IMG/VR virus record: IMGVR_UViG_3300025009_000242
Location: 1 to 39,490 of that record
Origin: a virus
Direction: 5' to 3' (one strand)
DNA length: 39,490 bases
Every line of letters starts with the position of its first letter. The stretch's first letter is position 1. Position numbers and translations under genes: made by a program. This document shows, in pieces, positions 14,769 through 23,509 of this stretch. The notes beneath the pieces are model-generated. The model saw only the letters and a program-made list of their open reading frames with translations. It was not told where the DNA came from and made no database searches.

Positions 14769-15284
14769 ATGGCCGAATGTAAATTCTGTGGCAAATCTGG
14801 CCTATTTTTCAAGGTAGACCAGAACGGTCTTTGCCCGAAGTGCGCACCTCAGGTAACTTATGCAGTTGTCACATTGGTTGATGAATTGAACAGATATGTA
14901 CTTTGGCTTCAGCAAAGTGTTTCGGCGCGTGATGCAGATCAATTATTCCAACAGATTATGCGGATTGCCACTCAGCTCTACGAATATGAAAAAAAAGGCA
15001 TTCCCACACTAAACCCGTCGCCATCATCATATCTTAGGGATAAAGACAAAGAGTGGGATAGATATATATCAATCGGTCTTGAAAGAGAATTTGATCGCCT
15101 TCTCAAAGCAGTATTTGACCTAAAAACCCCCAAAGCCAAGATAAAAAGAATCGAGAAATTTGCGACGATAGTTTCTGAATACAAACAGAAGATGACCGAC
15201 CCTTCAAGCGTGAGTAAAGTTGAGCAAAAAATAGAAAAGCTGCTCAAGCAAACCGAAAATGAATTGGTTGTAAAAAAATCATAG
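14769..15284 (+). CDS. Zinc-ribbon and helical domain protein
   Basis: This 171-residue protein starts at an ATG preceded by AAAGGAG. Residues 4-7 (CKFC) and 22-25 (CPKC) form a zinc ribbon; the rest is helical and charged (about 30-170), with a basic coiled end. Base composition is distinctly lower in GC than the adjacent recombinase, suggesting separate origin. The family resembles small host zinc-ribbon proteins of unknown function. It could be a lysogenic-conversion gene. Confidence 0.65.
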   Translation: MAECKFCGKSGLFFKVDQNGLCPKCAPQVTYAVVTLVDELNRYVLWLQQSVSARDADQLFQQIMRIATQLYEYEKKGIPTLNPSPSSYLRDKDKEWDRYISIGLEREFDRLLKAVFDLKTPKAKIKRIEKFATIVSEYKQKMTDPSSVSKVEQKIEKLLKQTENELVVKKS

Positions 15285-15303
15285 TTCTTGTCCCCCTATT
15301 TCA

Positions 15304-16920
15304 ATGCCCAACTCCCCTTTCCCCCCCGGTGCCCACGTCGCTGCCTACCTGCGAGACAGCGGCCACGAAGACCAGGAACTCTCCACCTCCCACCAGGAAG
15401 CGAACCTCCGCGCCTTCTGCACCCAAAACGGCCTTATCCTCGCCGAAATATACCGCGACGAAGCCCGCCCCGGCTCCACCACCGTAGGCCGTGAAGCCTT
15501 CCACCGTATGATCCACGACTTCCGCACAGGCGCTCACCTCGCCGGTCTCATCGTCTGGAAATTCGCCCGCTTCGCCCGCAACATAGACGACGCCCAATTC
15601 TACAAAGCCGACCTCCGCCGCCGTGGCTTCAGAATCTACTCCCTAAATGACACCATCCCCGATGGCCCCGAAGGCAGATTCTTTGAAACCGCTATTGATT
15701 GGATGAACGAGCGCTACCTGGAAGACCTCTCCATAGACATTAAAGACGGCCTCAAATACAACTTCACCCACTATGGCGCCGTCCCCGGCACTCCCCCCGC
15801 AGGCTTTCGCCGTGGCCCCGAAATCGTCATTGGGCACCACCGCGACGGCCGCCCCCGCACCATCCACCGCTGGGAACCCGACCCCCTCACCGCACCCCTC
15901 GCCCGCCGTGCCTGGGAAATGCGCGCTGCAGGCGCATCTCTCAAGCAGATCGCAGACGCCACCGGCCTCTTCAAATCCCTCAACGGCTGGACCACCTTCT
16001 TCGCCAACCGCCTGTACCTGGGCATCATGGTTTACGCCGGAGAAACCGCCCCCAACTACTGCGATCCGATCATAGACCAGGCCACCTGGGACACCGTACA
16101 GTCCATCATCCAGGCCAACGCCGCCAACCAAAACCTGCGCACCAACAACCACCCCCGCCGCAACAGCGAAACCAGCCCATGGCTCCTCTCCGGCCTGGCT
16201 GTCTGCGCCGTCTGCGGCTCCCCCCTCAACGGTGGCGGCCACAAACAAATCAATGGAAAAATCGTAACCTCCTACGAATGTTCCCGCAAGCGCCGCCGTA
16301 GAGACTGCGCATCCAAAGCCATCCCCAAAGACCTTCTCGAAACCGGCGTCCTCCAAGACATCCGCAACTACATCCTCACCCCCGGCGTGCTGGCTAGCTG
16401 TCAGGCCGTCATCGCCGCCGAAAACCAAACCCAGGCCCAAAACATCCAACAGGAAAAAAAACGCATCAAAGCCAAACTCACCGGCGTTCGCAAGCGCCTC
16501 GACAACATCACCGAAGCCCTATCCATGCGCCCCAAAAGCCGCTCCCTGTTGAAAAAGCATGATACCCTTGAAGCTGAAGAAGCCAAACTCCTCGCCAGCC
16601 TCAGCGAAACAGAAAAAGCCTCCACCCCAATCACCCTCACCCCCGACGAGATAGACAACATCGCCCCCATCCTACAGGCCCAACTAAGCGGAACCCCGCA
16701 GGAAGTCAAACAATTCCTGCGGGGCTGGATCAAAAATATAATCGTCGAACGCGACGGCCGCAACGTCCTCGGCCTCATCAACTACTACCTCCCCCCCACT
16801 GACCTGACCCCTCCCTCAACCCCAACCGATGATAATAATGTGTCAATGCCTCGCACTCCTCCTGGGGCGCTGTATCATAGACACATATTCACCCACCCCT
16901 TCCGCTATACACTAAAATAG
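15304..16920 (+). CDS. Large serine recombinase (phage integrase)
   Basis: This 538-residue recombinase has an N-terminal resolvase domain with R17 and the catalytic S19 (YLRDSG), then LIVWKFARFARN near residue 82. A recombinase domain (about 160-280) follows, then a zinc ribbon (CAVCGSPL ... YECSRK ... DC, about 305-340) and a coiled coil (about 390-460). These are the parts of large serine integrases such as phiC31 and Bxb1. It joins attP and attB and normally needs a directionality factor for excision. No att site is recognisable. The last residues (HPFRYTLK) and the TAG stop are inside the left arm of the inverted repeat at 16893-16965. No strong ribosome-binding site precedes the ATG at 15304. 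Confidence 0.92.
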   Translation: MPNSPFPPGAHVAAYLRDSGHEDQELSTSHQEANLRAFCTQNGLILAEIYRDEARPGSTTVGREAFHRMIHDFRTGAHLAGLIVWKFARFARNIDDAQFYKADLRRRGFRIYSLNDTIPDGPEGRFFETAIDWMNERYLEDLSIDIKDGLKYNFTHYGAVPGTPPAGFRRGPEIVIGHHRDGRPRTIHRWEPDPLTAPLARRAWEMRAAGASLKQIADATGLFKSLNGWTTFFANRLYLGIMVYAGETAPNYCDPIIDQATWDTVQSIIQANAANQNLRTNNHPRRNSETSPWLLSGLAVCAVCGSPLNGGGHKQINGKIVTSYECSRKRRRRDCASKAIPKDLLETGVLQDIRNYILTPGVLASCQAVIAAENQTQAQNIQQEKKRIKAKLTGVRKRLDNITEALSMRPKSRSLLKKHDTLEAEEAKLLASLSETEKASTPITLTPDEIDNIAPILQAQLSGTPQEVKQFLRGWIKNIIVERDGRNVLGLINYYLPPTDLTPPSTPTDDNNVSMPRTPPGALYHRHIFTHPFRYTLK

Positions 16921-16965
16921 CACCCATCATCCGGGTGCTATTTTAGTGTATAGCGGAAGGGGTGG
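16893..16965. terminator. 33-bp perfect inverted repeat, probable bidirectional terminator
   Basis: The arms 16893-16925 and 16933-16965 are perfectly complementary with a 7-base loop (ATCATCC). It lies between the convergent rightward recombinase gene (stop inside the left arm) and the leftward late operon (stop at 16991), the classic place for a shared terminator. No U-run follows the stem on either side, and the T-rich part is inside the arm, so it is not a textbook intrinsic terminator. Other options are an att or RNA-processing site, or a mobile-element relic. Confidence 0.65.
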
Positions 16966-16990
16966 CGCCCCAGTGCTTTTGCAAAACATC

Positions 16991-17755
16991 CTATGTAGAG
17001 CGTATCACGCTAAGCCCCAGCTCGCCTGCAGCAGGGATACCGGCAGCCACGATTCTCAGCCTCAGCCACGCCTGCGAATTCATAGCTGCGCAGCCGTACC
17101 ACGCGTCAGAGGCTGCCACAGCTGCTCCGGCTGTGCCTCCCTCTCCCACCGCCCCCTCTCCAATGCCCAATGCCAGTGACGATCCCGCGTTGATCGTGAA
17201 CGATAGCAGAGTGCTTATTTGGCTGGCATTGCTGTACGCTCCACGCAGGCTGACCGACAGGTTCTGGTCAAAAGCCGGGCTCGTAAATATACGGATCGAG
17301 CACCGCCTCCAATCCAGCATCGGGATCATATAGGTGTGCACCGCCGCATCCCGAATCAGGAAGTCGCCTGCCGCCAAGGCAGCCCCACCCAGCGCCACGA
17401 CGTCGCTGCCTGCCGGCACTGGAGCGCCGCTGGTCATGCTAATGATCCGGTTAGCAGGTCCAGTCAGTAGTACCCGCCGCTGAGTCATCCGCAGATAGCC
17501 CACGTCATTGTTATCCACCTCATCCGGCGTCGCCTGGTATTTCCCGGCCGCCGGAAAGATCTGCCCCGCTGCCGCCGCGTCGTCCGTTGCCCCGGTCCCC
17601 ACCTGCAGGGGCGTCGTCGCGTCGATTGGCGTCCCTGACGCATCCACCAGAGTTGTCACCGGCAGCCAGATCCCCCCCCCGATCTGGATCGCACCCGCCT
17701 TCTGGGCAGCGGCCAGTGCGTCTAAAAACTGAAAATATGTTGCAATGGGTGGCAT
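16991..17755 (-). CDS. Tail-tip or fibre protein (last gene of the late operon)
   Basis: This 254-residue protein is Ala/Gly/Thr-rich and beta-rich, with no charged coiled coils, typical of minor structural proteins. The ATG at 17755 follows GGAGAAAAGG. It is the final gene of the late operon, after the C1q-like gene, where receptor-binding or accessory tail proteins are often found. The family is not identified by motif; the structural role comes from position and composition. Confidence 0.6.
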   Translation of the reverse strand: MPPIATYFQFLDALAAAQKAGAIQIGGGIWLPVTTLVDASGTPIDATTPLQVGTGATDDAAAAGQIFPAAGKYQATPDEVDNNDVGYLRMTQRRVLLTGPANRIISMTSGAPVPAGSDVVALGGAALAAGDFLIRDAAVHTYMIPMLDWRRCSIRIFTSPAFDQNLSVSLRGAYSNASQISTLLSFTINAGSSLALGIGEGAVGEGGTAGAAVAASDAWYGCAAMNSQAWLRLRIVAAGIPAAGELGLSVIRST

Positions 17756-17767
17756 TTCCTTTTCTCC

Positions 17768-18277
17768 TTACACCTTAAAAATTGAAATATAGTTTTCTTC
17801 TGCAGTGGCCGTCAGCACCAGGTTGGCACCGCTGTTCTGGTAACACCGCACATCCAGCGTGTCTCCCACCGCCAGGTACACAAGATCGCTCCCGTTCACC
17901 GCAATGGACACCAGGCTAGCCGAACCAAGTGAAGTCCGGCGGTCAAGCTGGCTCACCTGGCCGCCGTTTTTGTACACATACAGCTTAGCCGCCTCCGTGT
18001 CTGCCCAGCCGTCATACGGACCAATTTGAATCGCCGCCGTCACATAGTAATAACCACCCACCGGAGCCGTAAACACCCAGCCCGCCCCGGTGGTCACCAA
18101 ACTGCGTGGATCGAAATCCACCGTGGCAAAATTGACCACAGTGTAAGCGCCCGTGTTCATCGTTGGTGAGGCGGCCGTCTTATACCGTGCCAAAACCTGC
18201 GGCTCTTCCCTGGGCTCCACCATGTCCAGCCGGTCCGCCAGCTCGTACAGCTTATTCCAGATTTCCTCCAGGCTCAT
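17768..18277 (-). CDS. C1q/TNF-like jelly-roll tail protein
   Basis: The 169-residue product has a short N-terminal helix (about 1-25) that may trimerise, then a beta-rich domain with C1q-like features: GWVFTAPVGGYYYVTAAIQI, AKLYVYKNGG, VNGSDLVYLAVGDTLDVRCY and a final YISIFKV strand. Such domains form trimeric receptor-binding tips in several phages. It overlaps the upstream gene by four bases (ATGA). Confidence 0.65.
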   Translation of the reverse strand: MSLEEIWNKLYELADRLDMVEPREEPQVLARYKTAASPTMNTGAYTVVNFATVDFDPRSLVTTGAGWVFTAPVGGYYYVTAAIQIGPYDGWADTEAAKLYVYKNGGQVSQLDRRTSLGSASLVSIAVNGSDLVYLAVGDTLDVRCYQNSGANLVLTATAEENYISIFKV

Positions 18278-19380
18278 CCCGCCTCCGCATACAGACCAAC
18301 CTTGATCGTATCGACCCCGGACCGCACACTCACGCTCACTACATCCACCGTGCAGTCGAATTGTTCACCATCGAATTCCGCCGTAACCACATCCCCAAAC
18401 CCCCAGTTCTGCCCATATCTGCAGCCATCCATATCCACCATCGTGCCTCGCAGCCTGCGCACCGGTCTCCCCGCTCTGAGCTTAGCCGCCGCCTCGTCAG
18501 CCAACGCGGTCAGGTCCTTCGTATTTCGGCAGTCCCTGTACCCCTCGATCCGTCCGAACGGGCTGGACCCGATTCGGACCGCATCACTCGCCGTCGCCGT
18601 CGCCCGGTCATCTCCTTTCCCTTCCCCGGCCGCATACACATACGTCAGCTCGCCCTCGTAGTCTTCCTCCAGCTCTGCATCCACCAGATTCCCAAACTCC
18701 GGCGACACGATCAGCGGGTGAACCCCATTTGGGAAACTGTGATCCAGCCCGCGCCGGTCAACAAACGTCCTGAACTCGAACGTGCTCTCCGTCACCGGCA
18801 CAACATCAAAATACACTGGCGTGCCTGCCTGTGCCGCCTTCTGAGCAACCTCCTGCATCACCAATAAAACATTTCTACCGGGAAACGCCTTATCAACGCT
18901 CGGGCCCGCACCCCAATCTGCCTGCACGCTCAGGTACGCGCTCCAATCCCGGCTCGTGTCCGTTGCCAGCGCCCCCATGTTCTCTCTGGCAATCGCCTTG
19001 ATCAGGTCATCCGCCGGCGCACTCTTCTCCGCCTGCGCGCTTCCCGCCGCATACGCCACGATCCGCCGTGTCAGCAGCGAGTTCGCCGACATCGCCCTCA
19101 GCCGCACAATCCGCTCCCCCTTGCTGCTCAAGATCTTTGTCGGCCTCCGACTCAAGAACACCCCCTCCAACGTCTCCCGACCGCCAGCGCTCCGGTACAC
19201 AGCCAGTCGCATATCCCGCCGCTTCAACCACGCATACGGCACGATATTTATCGGCATTTCCAGCACCAGGCGCCCGATTGCGTTTACCACCAACGTGTAT
19301 TCTAGCAAGCTGTACTGAGACAGCAGCGCCAACCTCACCCCAAATGGATCCAGCAGCCATACGGAGTAATAAACACTCAT
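18274..19380 (-). CDS. ReqiPepy6 Gp37-like tail protein (tail hub or associated lysin-like position)
   Basis: This 368-residue protein resembles the Siphovirus ReqiPepy6 Gp37-like family. The N-terminus (VWLLDPFGVRLALL, then LEYTLVVNAIGRLVLEMP) describes a hub-like domain. Central motifs are GVFLSRRPTKI and FEFRTFVDRRGLDHSFPNG, and the end is FDCTVDVVSVSV. The family sits at the tail tip downstream of Dit, the position of Tal/hub proteins. No catalytic cell-wall motif is visible. Confidence 0.75.
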   Translation of the reverse strand: MSVYYSVWLLDPFGVRLALLSQYSLLEYTLVVNAIGRLVLEMPINIVPYAWLKRRDMRLAVYRSAGGRETLEGVFLSRRPTKILSSKGERIVRLRAMSANSLLTRRIVAYAAGSAQAEKSAPADDLIKAIARENMGALATDTSRDWSAYLSVQADWGAGPSVDKAFPGRNVLLVMQEVAQKAAQAGTPVYFDVVPVTESTFEFRTFVDRRGLDHSFPNGVHPLIVSPEFGNLVDAELEEDYEGELTYVYAAGEGKGDDRATATASDAVRIGSSPFGRIEGYRDCRNTKDLTALADEAAAKLRAGRPVRRLRGTMVDMDGCRYGQNWGFGDVVTAEFDGEQFDCTVDVVSVSVRSGVDTIKVGLYAEAG

Positions 19381-19437
19381 CTACCTAGCCCTCGCCTGCA
19401 TGTATCATGCTTACGTGCCAACCTGCCATCATTTCCA

Positions 19438-21354
19438 TCACACACCCACCCCATCAATACTCCAATATCGCTTCCTCCATTTGAGTGTGGCTGTAGCTGC
19501 CGCATCATCAACAAACAGCGAGATCGGGTTGTTCCCTGGCATCAGGTGCCAGCGGCCCGTTTTGCTTCCCGGTAATATGCTCCCGATCACGTTCCCGCGG
19601 AACGTGCTCATAAACGTTTGCCCCGTTGTCTCCTTCCCCTCCGGCCCCGCGTGCACCATCCGGCTCAAGTCCAGCGTCACCGTTTCTCCCGCCACCAACG
19701 TCAGGTTGAAAAATATTGCTTCATTTGTGGCGAAGTTGACCATCTGGTAGATCCGCCCCGGTCCGCTCACTGTCAACACCGGGAACGTATCCGCCTTTCC
19801 CCCGTTGATCACCGTCGTCACCGCCGCCGTCGTAGCCGCTCCGGCCGTGTCATAGCCTAGTGTCAGTACTCCTTGCCACACGTTGATATCATAAACAACA
19901 GCCGTTCCCGGCAAGTTGATGTCCGGTAACGCCCAGCCGCTGCCCGTCCAGTGTGCCAGACGATCAACTAAACTGACGCCCCCAGCAGTGCCAAAGTTAC
20001 CTCCCACCCACAGAGACCCGTCGTCGTCCAGCGCCAGCGAGTAGGTATCGTTGTTGATCCCACTACCCAGCGGGCTCCAGCTCACGCCATCCCATTGAGC
20101 AACCCCGCGGATGGATGTTCCCCCAGCTGTCGTAAACAACCCGCCTGCATACACAATTCCATCCAGGCCCACCGCCAGCGCTTGTACTCGGTTATCCATC
20201 CCGCTTCCTAATGCGCTCCAGGCCGCCCCGTTCCACCTGGCGATGCGCACCGCCCCGCCGCCTCCTGCGGTTGTAAAATCGCCGCCGACATAAATAGAGC
20301 CATCCATCCCCTTCGCAATCGAATGTGCACTGTTGTTGAGCCCCGATCCCAGTGCACTCCACGCCGCTCCATCCCATTTGGCGATTCGATTTACAGCCAC
20401 GCCCCCGGCATTTGTGAGCAGACCGGCTGCGTACAGGCAGCCATCGGTTCCAATGGTCAGGGCATTGCAAGCCCCTGTTACGCCTCCGGGCCCAAGTGCA
20501 CTCCACGCCGCACCATCCCACTTTGCAACGGTCCCCGTTGCAACGCCTCCGGCGTTTGCAAAGTTGCCGCACGCATATAGCGTGCCATCCGGCCCGATCG
20601 CTAGGGACATCACAAACCCATCCATCCCGGCTCCCAGTGCAGTCCACGCCGCACCGTCCCACTTTGCCACGTAATTGACCGCAACCCCGCCCGCCGTAGT
20701 AAACTCCCCCCCGACATATAGCGTTCCGTCTGCCGCTCGGGCCATAGCTCCCACCAGGCCGTTCGTACCCGTGCCCAGTGCGCCCCACATCCCCGTAACA
20801 GATCGTTGCGCAATATAATTGCAGTTCGCCACACTCACCCTCACCCCCGGCGCCGGACTCTGGACAGTATCGGCTGTCGATCTGAAGAACGGGTCTGGAC
20901 ACAAAAACCTGACCATCGCATGTTCGGTAAAACCATCTACGCTCTGCAGGTCCAATCCTCCATCCAAGACACCCTCGATCTCAATCATGTCTGCATCGGT
21001 TTGAAGCCGGAGCGTAATGAGTTCCTGTTCCGCAGTCCTATCCGGCTTGACGACATCGATCAGGTTCTGCCTCTCCTTCAGCATATTCAGCCATTCGGAC
21101 CCATTCATCAGCAGTTCCAGGATCATCACGCGCGATTGTGGCACAGACCGCTGAAAGTTGCTCCCGCCCAGTAGGGCGTATGGAATACTGACATTTTTGA
21201 TCGGTGGCATCCCCGCACCGAATGACCGCACAAACACAGGTATATAGTATCCAGCCCCAGCAGCCGAATACGTGGGTACCGTTCTGAACCCATACCACAT
21301 ACCGGGCGTAATCGTCTCGCTAGAAAGCTTGATCATCCATTGATAGATAGCCAC
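19438..21354 (-). CDS. Dit-like distal tail protein with inserted six-repeat beta-propeller
   Basis: The 638-residue product has a Dit-like N-terminal part (about 1-165) with LLMNGSEWLNMLKERQNLID and VRFLCPDPFF. The C-terminal part (about 510-635) has the usual VINGGKADTFPVLTVSGPG and GETVTLDLSRM strands. Between them (about 189-490) lie six repeats of about 47 residues, each with DG-[ST]-[LI]-Y-x-G-G, TTAGG, and AKWDGAAW-SALGSG elements. That pattern suggests a six-bladed propeller inserted into the Dit, probably a carbohydrate- or receptor-binding domain. The start is GTG at 21354 with GGAGGG upstream, overlapping the tape-measure stop by one base. Confidence 0.75.
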   Translation of the reverse strand: MAIYQWMIKLSSETITPGMWYGFRTVPTYSAAGAGYYIPVFVRSFGAGMPPIKNVSIPYALLGGSNFQRSVPQSRVMILELLMNGSEWLNMLKERQNLIDVVKPDRTAEQELITLRLQTDADMIEIEGVLDGGLDLQSVDGFTEHAMVRFLCPDPFFRSTADTVQSPAPGVRVSVANCNYIAQRSVTGMWGALGTGTNGLVGAMARAADGTLYVGGEFTTAGGVAVNYVAKWDGAAWTALGAGMDGFVMSLAIGPDGTLYACGNFANAGGVATGTVAKWDGAAWSALGPGGVTGACNALTIGTDGCLYAAGLLTNAGGVAVNRIAKWDGAAWSALGSGLNNSAHSIAKGMDGSIYVGGDFTTAGGGGAVRIARWNGAAWSALGSGMDNRVQALAVGLDGIVYAGGLFTTAGGTSIRGVAQWDGVSWSPLGSGINNDTYSLALDDDGSLWVGGNFGTAGGVSLVDRLAHWTGSGWALPDINLPGTAVVYDINVWQGVLTLGYDTAGAATTAAVTTVINGGKADTFPVLTVSGPGRIYQMVNFATNEAIFFNLTLVAGETVTLDLSRMVHAGPEGKETTGQTFMSTFRGNVIGSILPGSKTGRWHLMPGNNPISLFVDDAAATATLKWRKRYWSIDGVGV

Positions 21355-23222
21355 TATGCCCTCCGCCCGGCGCGGGCTTTCATCATTTCGAAATCTGCCA
21401 CAATTGGCTCCATCGGCGCCGAAGTGTTGATCGTCAAACCAAAATGATCATACCGTTGGACCTCTGACCTACCACTTGCCAGCATAGCTCCCACACCCTG
21501 GAGCTGGAGCTTGGCCTGCAGCCCCGGCAGTTCCTGGTCGGCTAACTTCCCCATTGCATCCGAAATCCCCCGCAGGCCCAGCTCGAACGGCGTCGGCGAT
21601 CCCGGAGTAAGCCAGTCTGGCAAACTGAGATTCTCGATTCCTCCGGCCAGGTCATTGATCCACCCGGTTACGGTTTCGATGACAGCAGAAACATTATTAA
21701 ACGCCGTAGTGAGCTGGTCGCCGATCCACCCCGCCACCGTTTCGATGATCGGCGCAAACGTGTCTGACAGGTAGCTCCCAATCGCCTCAAAGATCGGGAA
21801 TATATGGTCATTGAGAAAAGTCCAAACGGTCTTGATGGCTGGCAGCAGCACGTTCTCCCACACGGCCGTCAGCACCTCCATCTGCTTTTTGAAGATCACG
21901 CTGAACAAATTGCCAAGGGCCTCGAAGAACGGGAACAGCGTAGTGCTCAGCCAGCTCCACACCGCTTGGATCGCTGGCAGCAGCACATTCTCCCAATACC
22001 CTTTCAGCGCCGCAATCGCAATCGGAATATTCGTGTCCAGCCAGGTCTTCAGCGTGTCGAAGATCGGCTTCAGCTTCTCTTCCCAAACCTGTGTCAGGAA
22101 TGTGCGGATTCCGCCCCAGTCATTCTGCCATGCCGCCACGAGCAGCCCGACCGCTGCGGCGATAGCCATAATGGGCAAAATAATAGGTGCCAGGGCCGTG
22201 ATCGTTCCGACCGCCGCAGTCCAGGCAGCTCCTGCCCAGGCAATAAATGCAGGCACTATTGCTACGATAATTCCCGCCACCAGCCCGGCCAGGATGGGTT
22301 GCCAGTTTTCAACGAAAAATGTAAAAATGGGTTCCAACGTAGCAAGAAACGATTCCACCCCAGGCACAAAGCTCTCTGTGATCCAGCTCACCACGCTGGA
22401 GATCCCATCTCGCACAGATGGCAGCACCTCATACGCCCATTTCATGAATTGTTCCAACAATGGCGCCAGGATCGGCAAAAGCTCGGACCCCAGCGTCACA
22501 AACAATCCCTGTGACATCATTTTCAATTCGTTCATCTGGTACCCAAACTGGATCGCCCCCTGGGTTCCTTCCTCCCCCAGGGCCAGCCCCAACGCCTTTG
22601 CTTTTTCCTCAGCCGCCTCCAATCCCCCCCCCGACATAGCGTTCATCACGTCCGACATATCCTTGCCAGACTTCCCAAACAGCTCCATCATCAGGCTGGT
22701 CTTTTCGAGGCCATCCGGCATCGCTGCCAGTTTGTCTGCCACCTGGGTCAATATCTCCGTGGTAGGCAATATATTGCCATTGGCGTCCATAAAGTTCACA
22801 CCCAACCCCTGCAGGGTTTCCCCCACTTTCCCGATCTCACCATCCGCCCCCAATAACCCTCGTGCCATATACGCCATTTGGCTGGTAAGCGAAGATACAT
22901 CCCCACCCACACCCTGAATGGCCACTGCCAATCCTGCCGATTCGTCCGCGTTCGTGCCCAGCACATCCCCCACGCCGTCAATCGTGTTCGCCCAGTTCTG
23001 CACCTGGGCCAGACTGCCCATAGCTGCGGTTCCCAAACCCACAATTGCAGCCGCTGCCCCAGCCAACCCGACTTGCACAACAGTTCCCAACGCCGACGCA
23101 ACCCCACTGCCCAGCTTATCGGCCCAGCTTCGGGTTGACGTATCTGCATTCTGCAGGTCTGTATCTAACTGAGTTCTATTTGCCTTCAGGAATAAGACCG
23201 CATCACCGACTGTTATGCTCAT
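21354..23222 (-). CDS. Tape measure protein
   Basis: The 622-residue product is Ala/Gly/Ile-rich and helical with several membrane-like segments (about 50-75, 320-375). Two similar 40-residue units are built on YWENVLLPAIQAVW and VWENVLLPAIKTVW. This is typical of phage tape measures, which fix tail length and enter the host envelope. From about 0.15 nm per residue a tail near 90 nm is expected. It overlaps the T frame by four bases. Confidence 0.9.
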   Translation of the reverse strand: MSITVGDAVLFLKANRTQLDTDLQNADTSTRSWADKLGSGVASALGTVVQVGLAGAAAAIVGLGTAAMGSLAQVQNWANTIDGVGDVLGTNADESAGLAVAIQGVGGDVSSLTSQMAYMARGLLGADGEIGKVGETLQGLGVNFMDANGNILPTTEILTQVADKLAAMPDGLEKTSLMMELFGKSGKDMSDVMNAMSGGGLEAAEEKAKALGLALGEEGTQGAIQFGYQMNELKMMSQGLFVTLGSELLPILAPLLEQFMKWAYEVLPSVRDGISSVVSWITESFVPGVESFLATLEPIFTFFVENWQPILAGLVAGIIVAIVPAFIAWAGAAWTAAVGTITALAPIILPIMAIAAAVGLLVAAWQNDWGGIRTFLTQVWEEKLKPIFDTLKTWLDTNIPIAIAALKGYWENVLLPAIQAVWSWLSTTLFPFFEALGNLFSVIFKKQMEVLTAVWENVLLPAIKTVWTFLNDHIFPIFEAIGSYLSDTFAPIIETVAGWIGDQLTTAFNNVSAVIETVTGWINDLAGGIENLSLPDWLTPGSPTPFELGLRGISDAMGKLADQELPGLQAKLQLQGVGAMLASGRSEVQRYDHFGLTINTSAPMEPIVADFEMMKARAGRRA

Positions 23223-23509
23223 AGTTTCTGACCAACCTTTCTCAGCACCTGGCTAAAGTGAGCCTGTTTAGGAGTGGAAGTACTGCGAGTACTTTGTCCC
23301 TTTTGTCCCTGGATGGCCTCGCCGATGACAGACCAAATCGCCACAGCAGTTTCCATCGCCTCCCATCGTTTTCGCCGCACATATGCATCGACCATCCTTC
23401 CCACATCCAGTTCCGACATCTCAGCTCTGTCCAGGTGCCATTCCGCCAGCGCTAGCTCTTCCTGGTCGGATTCGTCATACGGCCACGAATCGCGTTGATG
23501 ATCTCGGAG
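23219..23509 (-). CDS. Tail assembly chaperone, T frame (C-terminal part of the GT frameshift product)
   Basis: Read in the -1 frame from the slippery heptamer CCCTTTC (23509-23515), the frame stays open for about 96 codons: LRDHQRDSWPYD, DESDQEELALAEWHLD, then SELDVGRMVDAYVRRKRWEAM. It ends in the overlap with the tape-measure start. It carries the acidic helical character usual for gpT. A start at 23419 would give a 66-residue stand-alone protein, but the frame continues upstream with sensible protein, so frameshifting is preferred. The GT product would be about 219 residues. Confidence 0.75.
   Translation of the reverse strand, partial: LRDHQRDSWPYDESDQEELALAEWHLDRAEMSELDVGRMVDAYVRRKRWEAMETAVAIWSVIGEAIQGQKGQSTRSTSTPKQAHFSQVLRKVGQKL

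Noticed and set aside
15643-16449. Leftward 268-codon frame opposite the serine recombinase
   Set aside because: It is Gly/Val/Ala-rich shadow coding opposite a strong gene with clear catalytic motifs.
16893-16965. Protelomerase site (telRL) as in linear phage-plasmids
   Set aside because: The palindrome has an asymmetric 7-base centre, the tyrosine recombinase is far too short for a protelomerase, and the genome closes as a circle.
23219-23419. T as an independent 66-residue gene
   Set aside because: The frame continues upstream with good sequence to a perfect slippery heptamer, so it is read as the GT extension.
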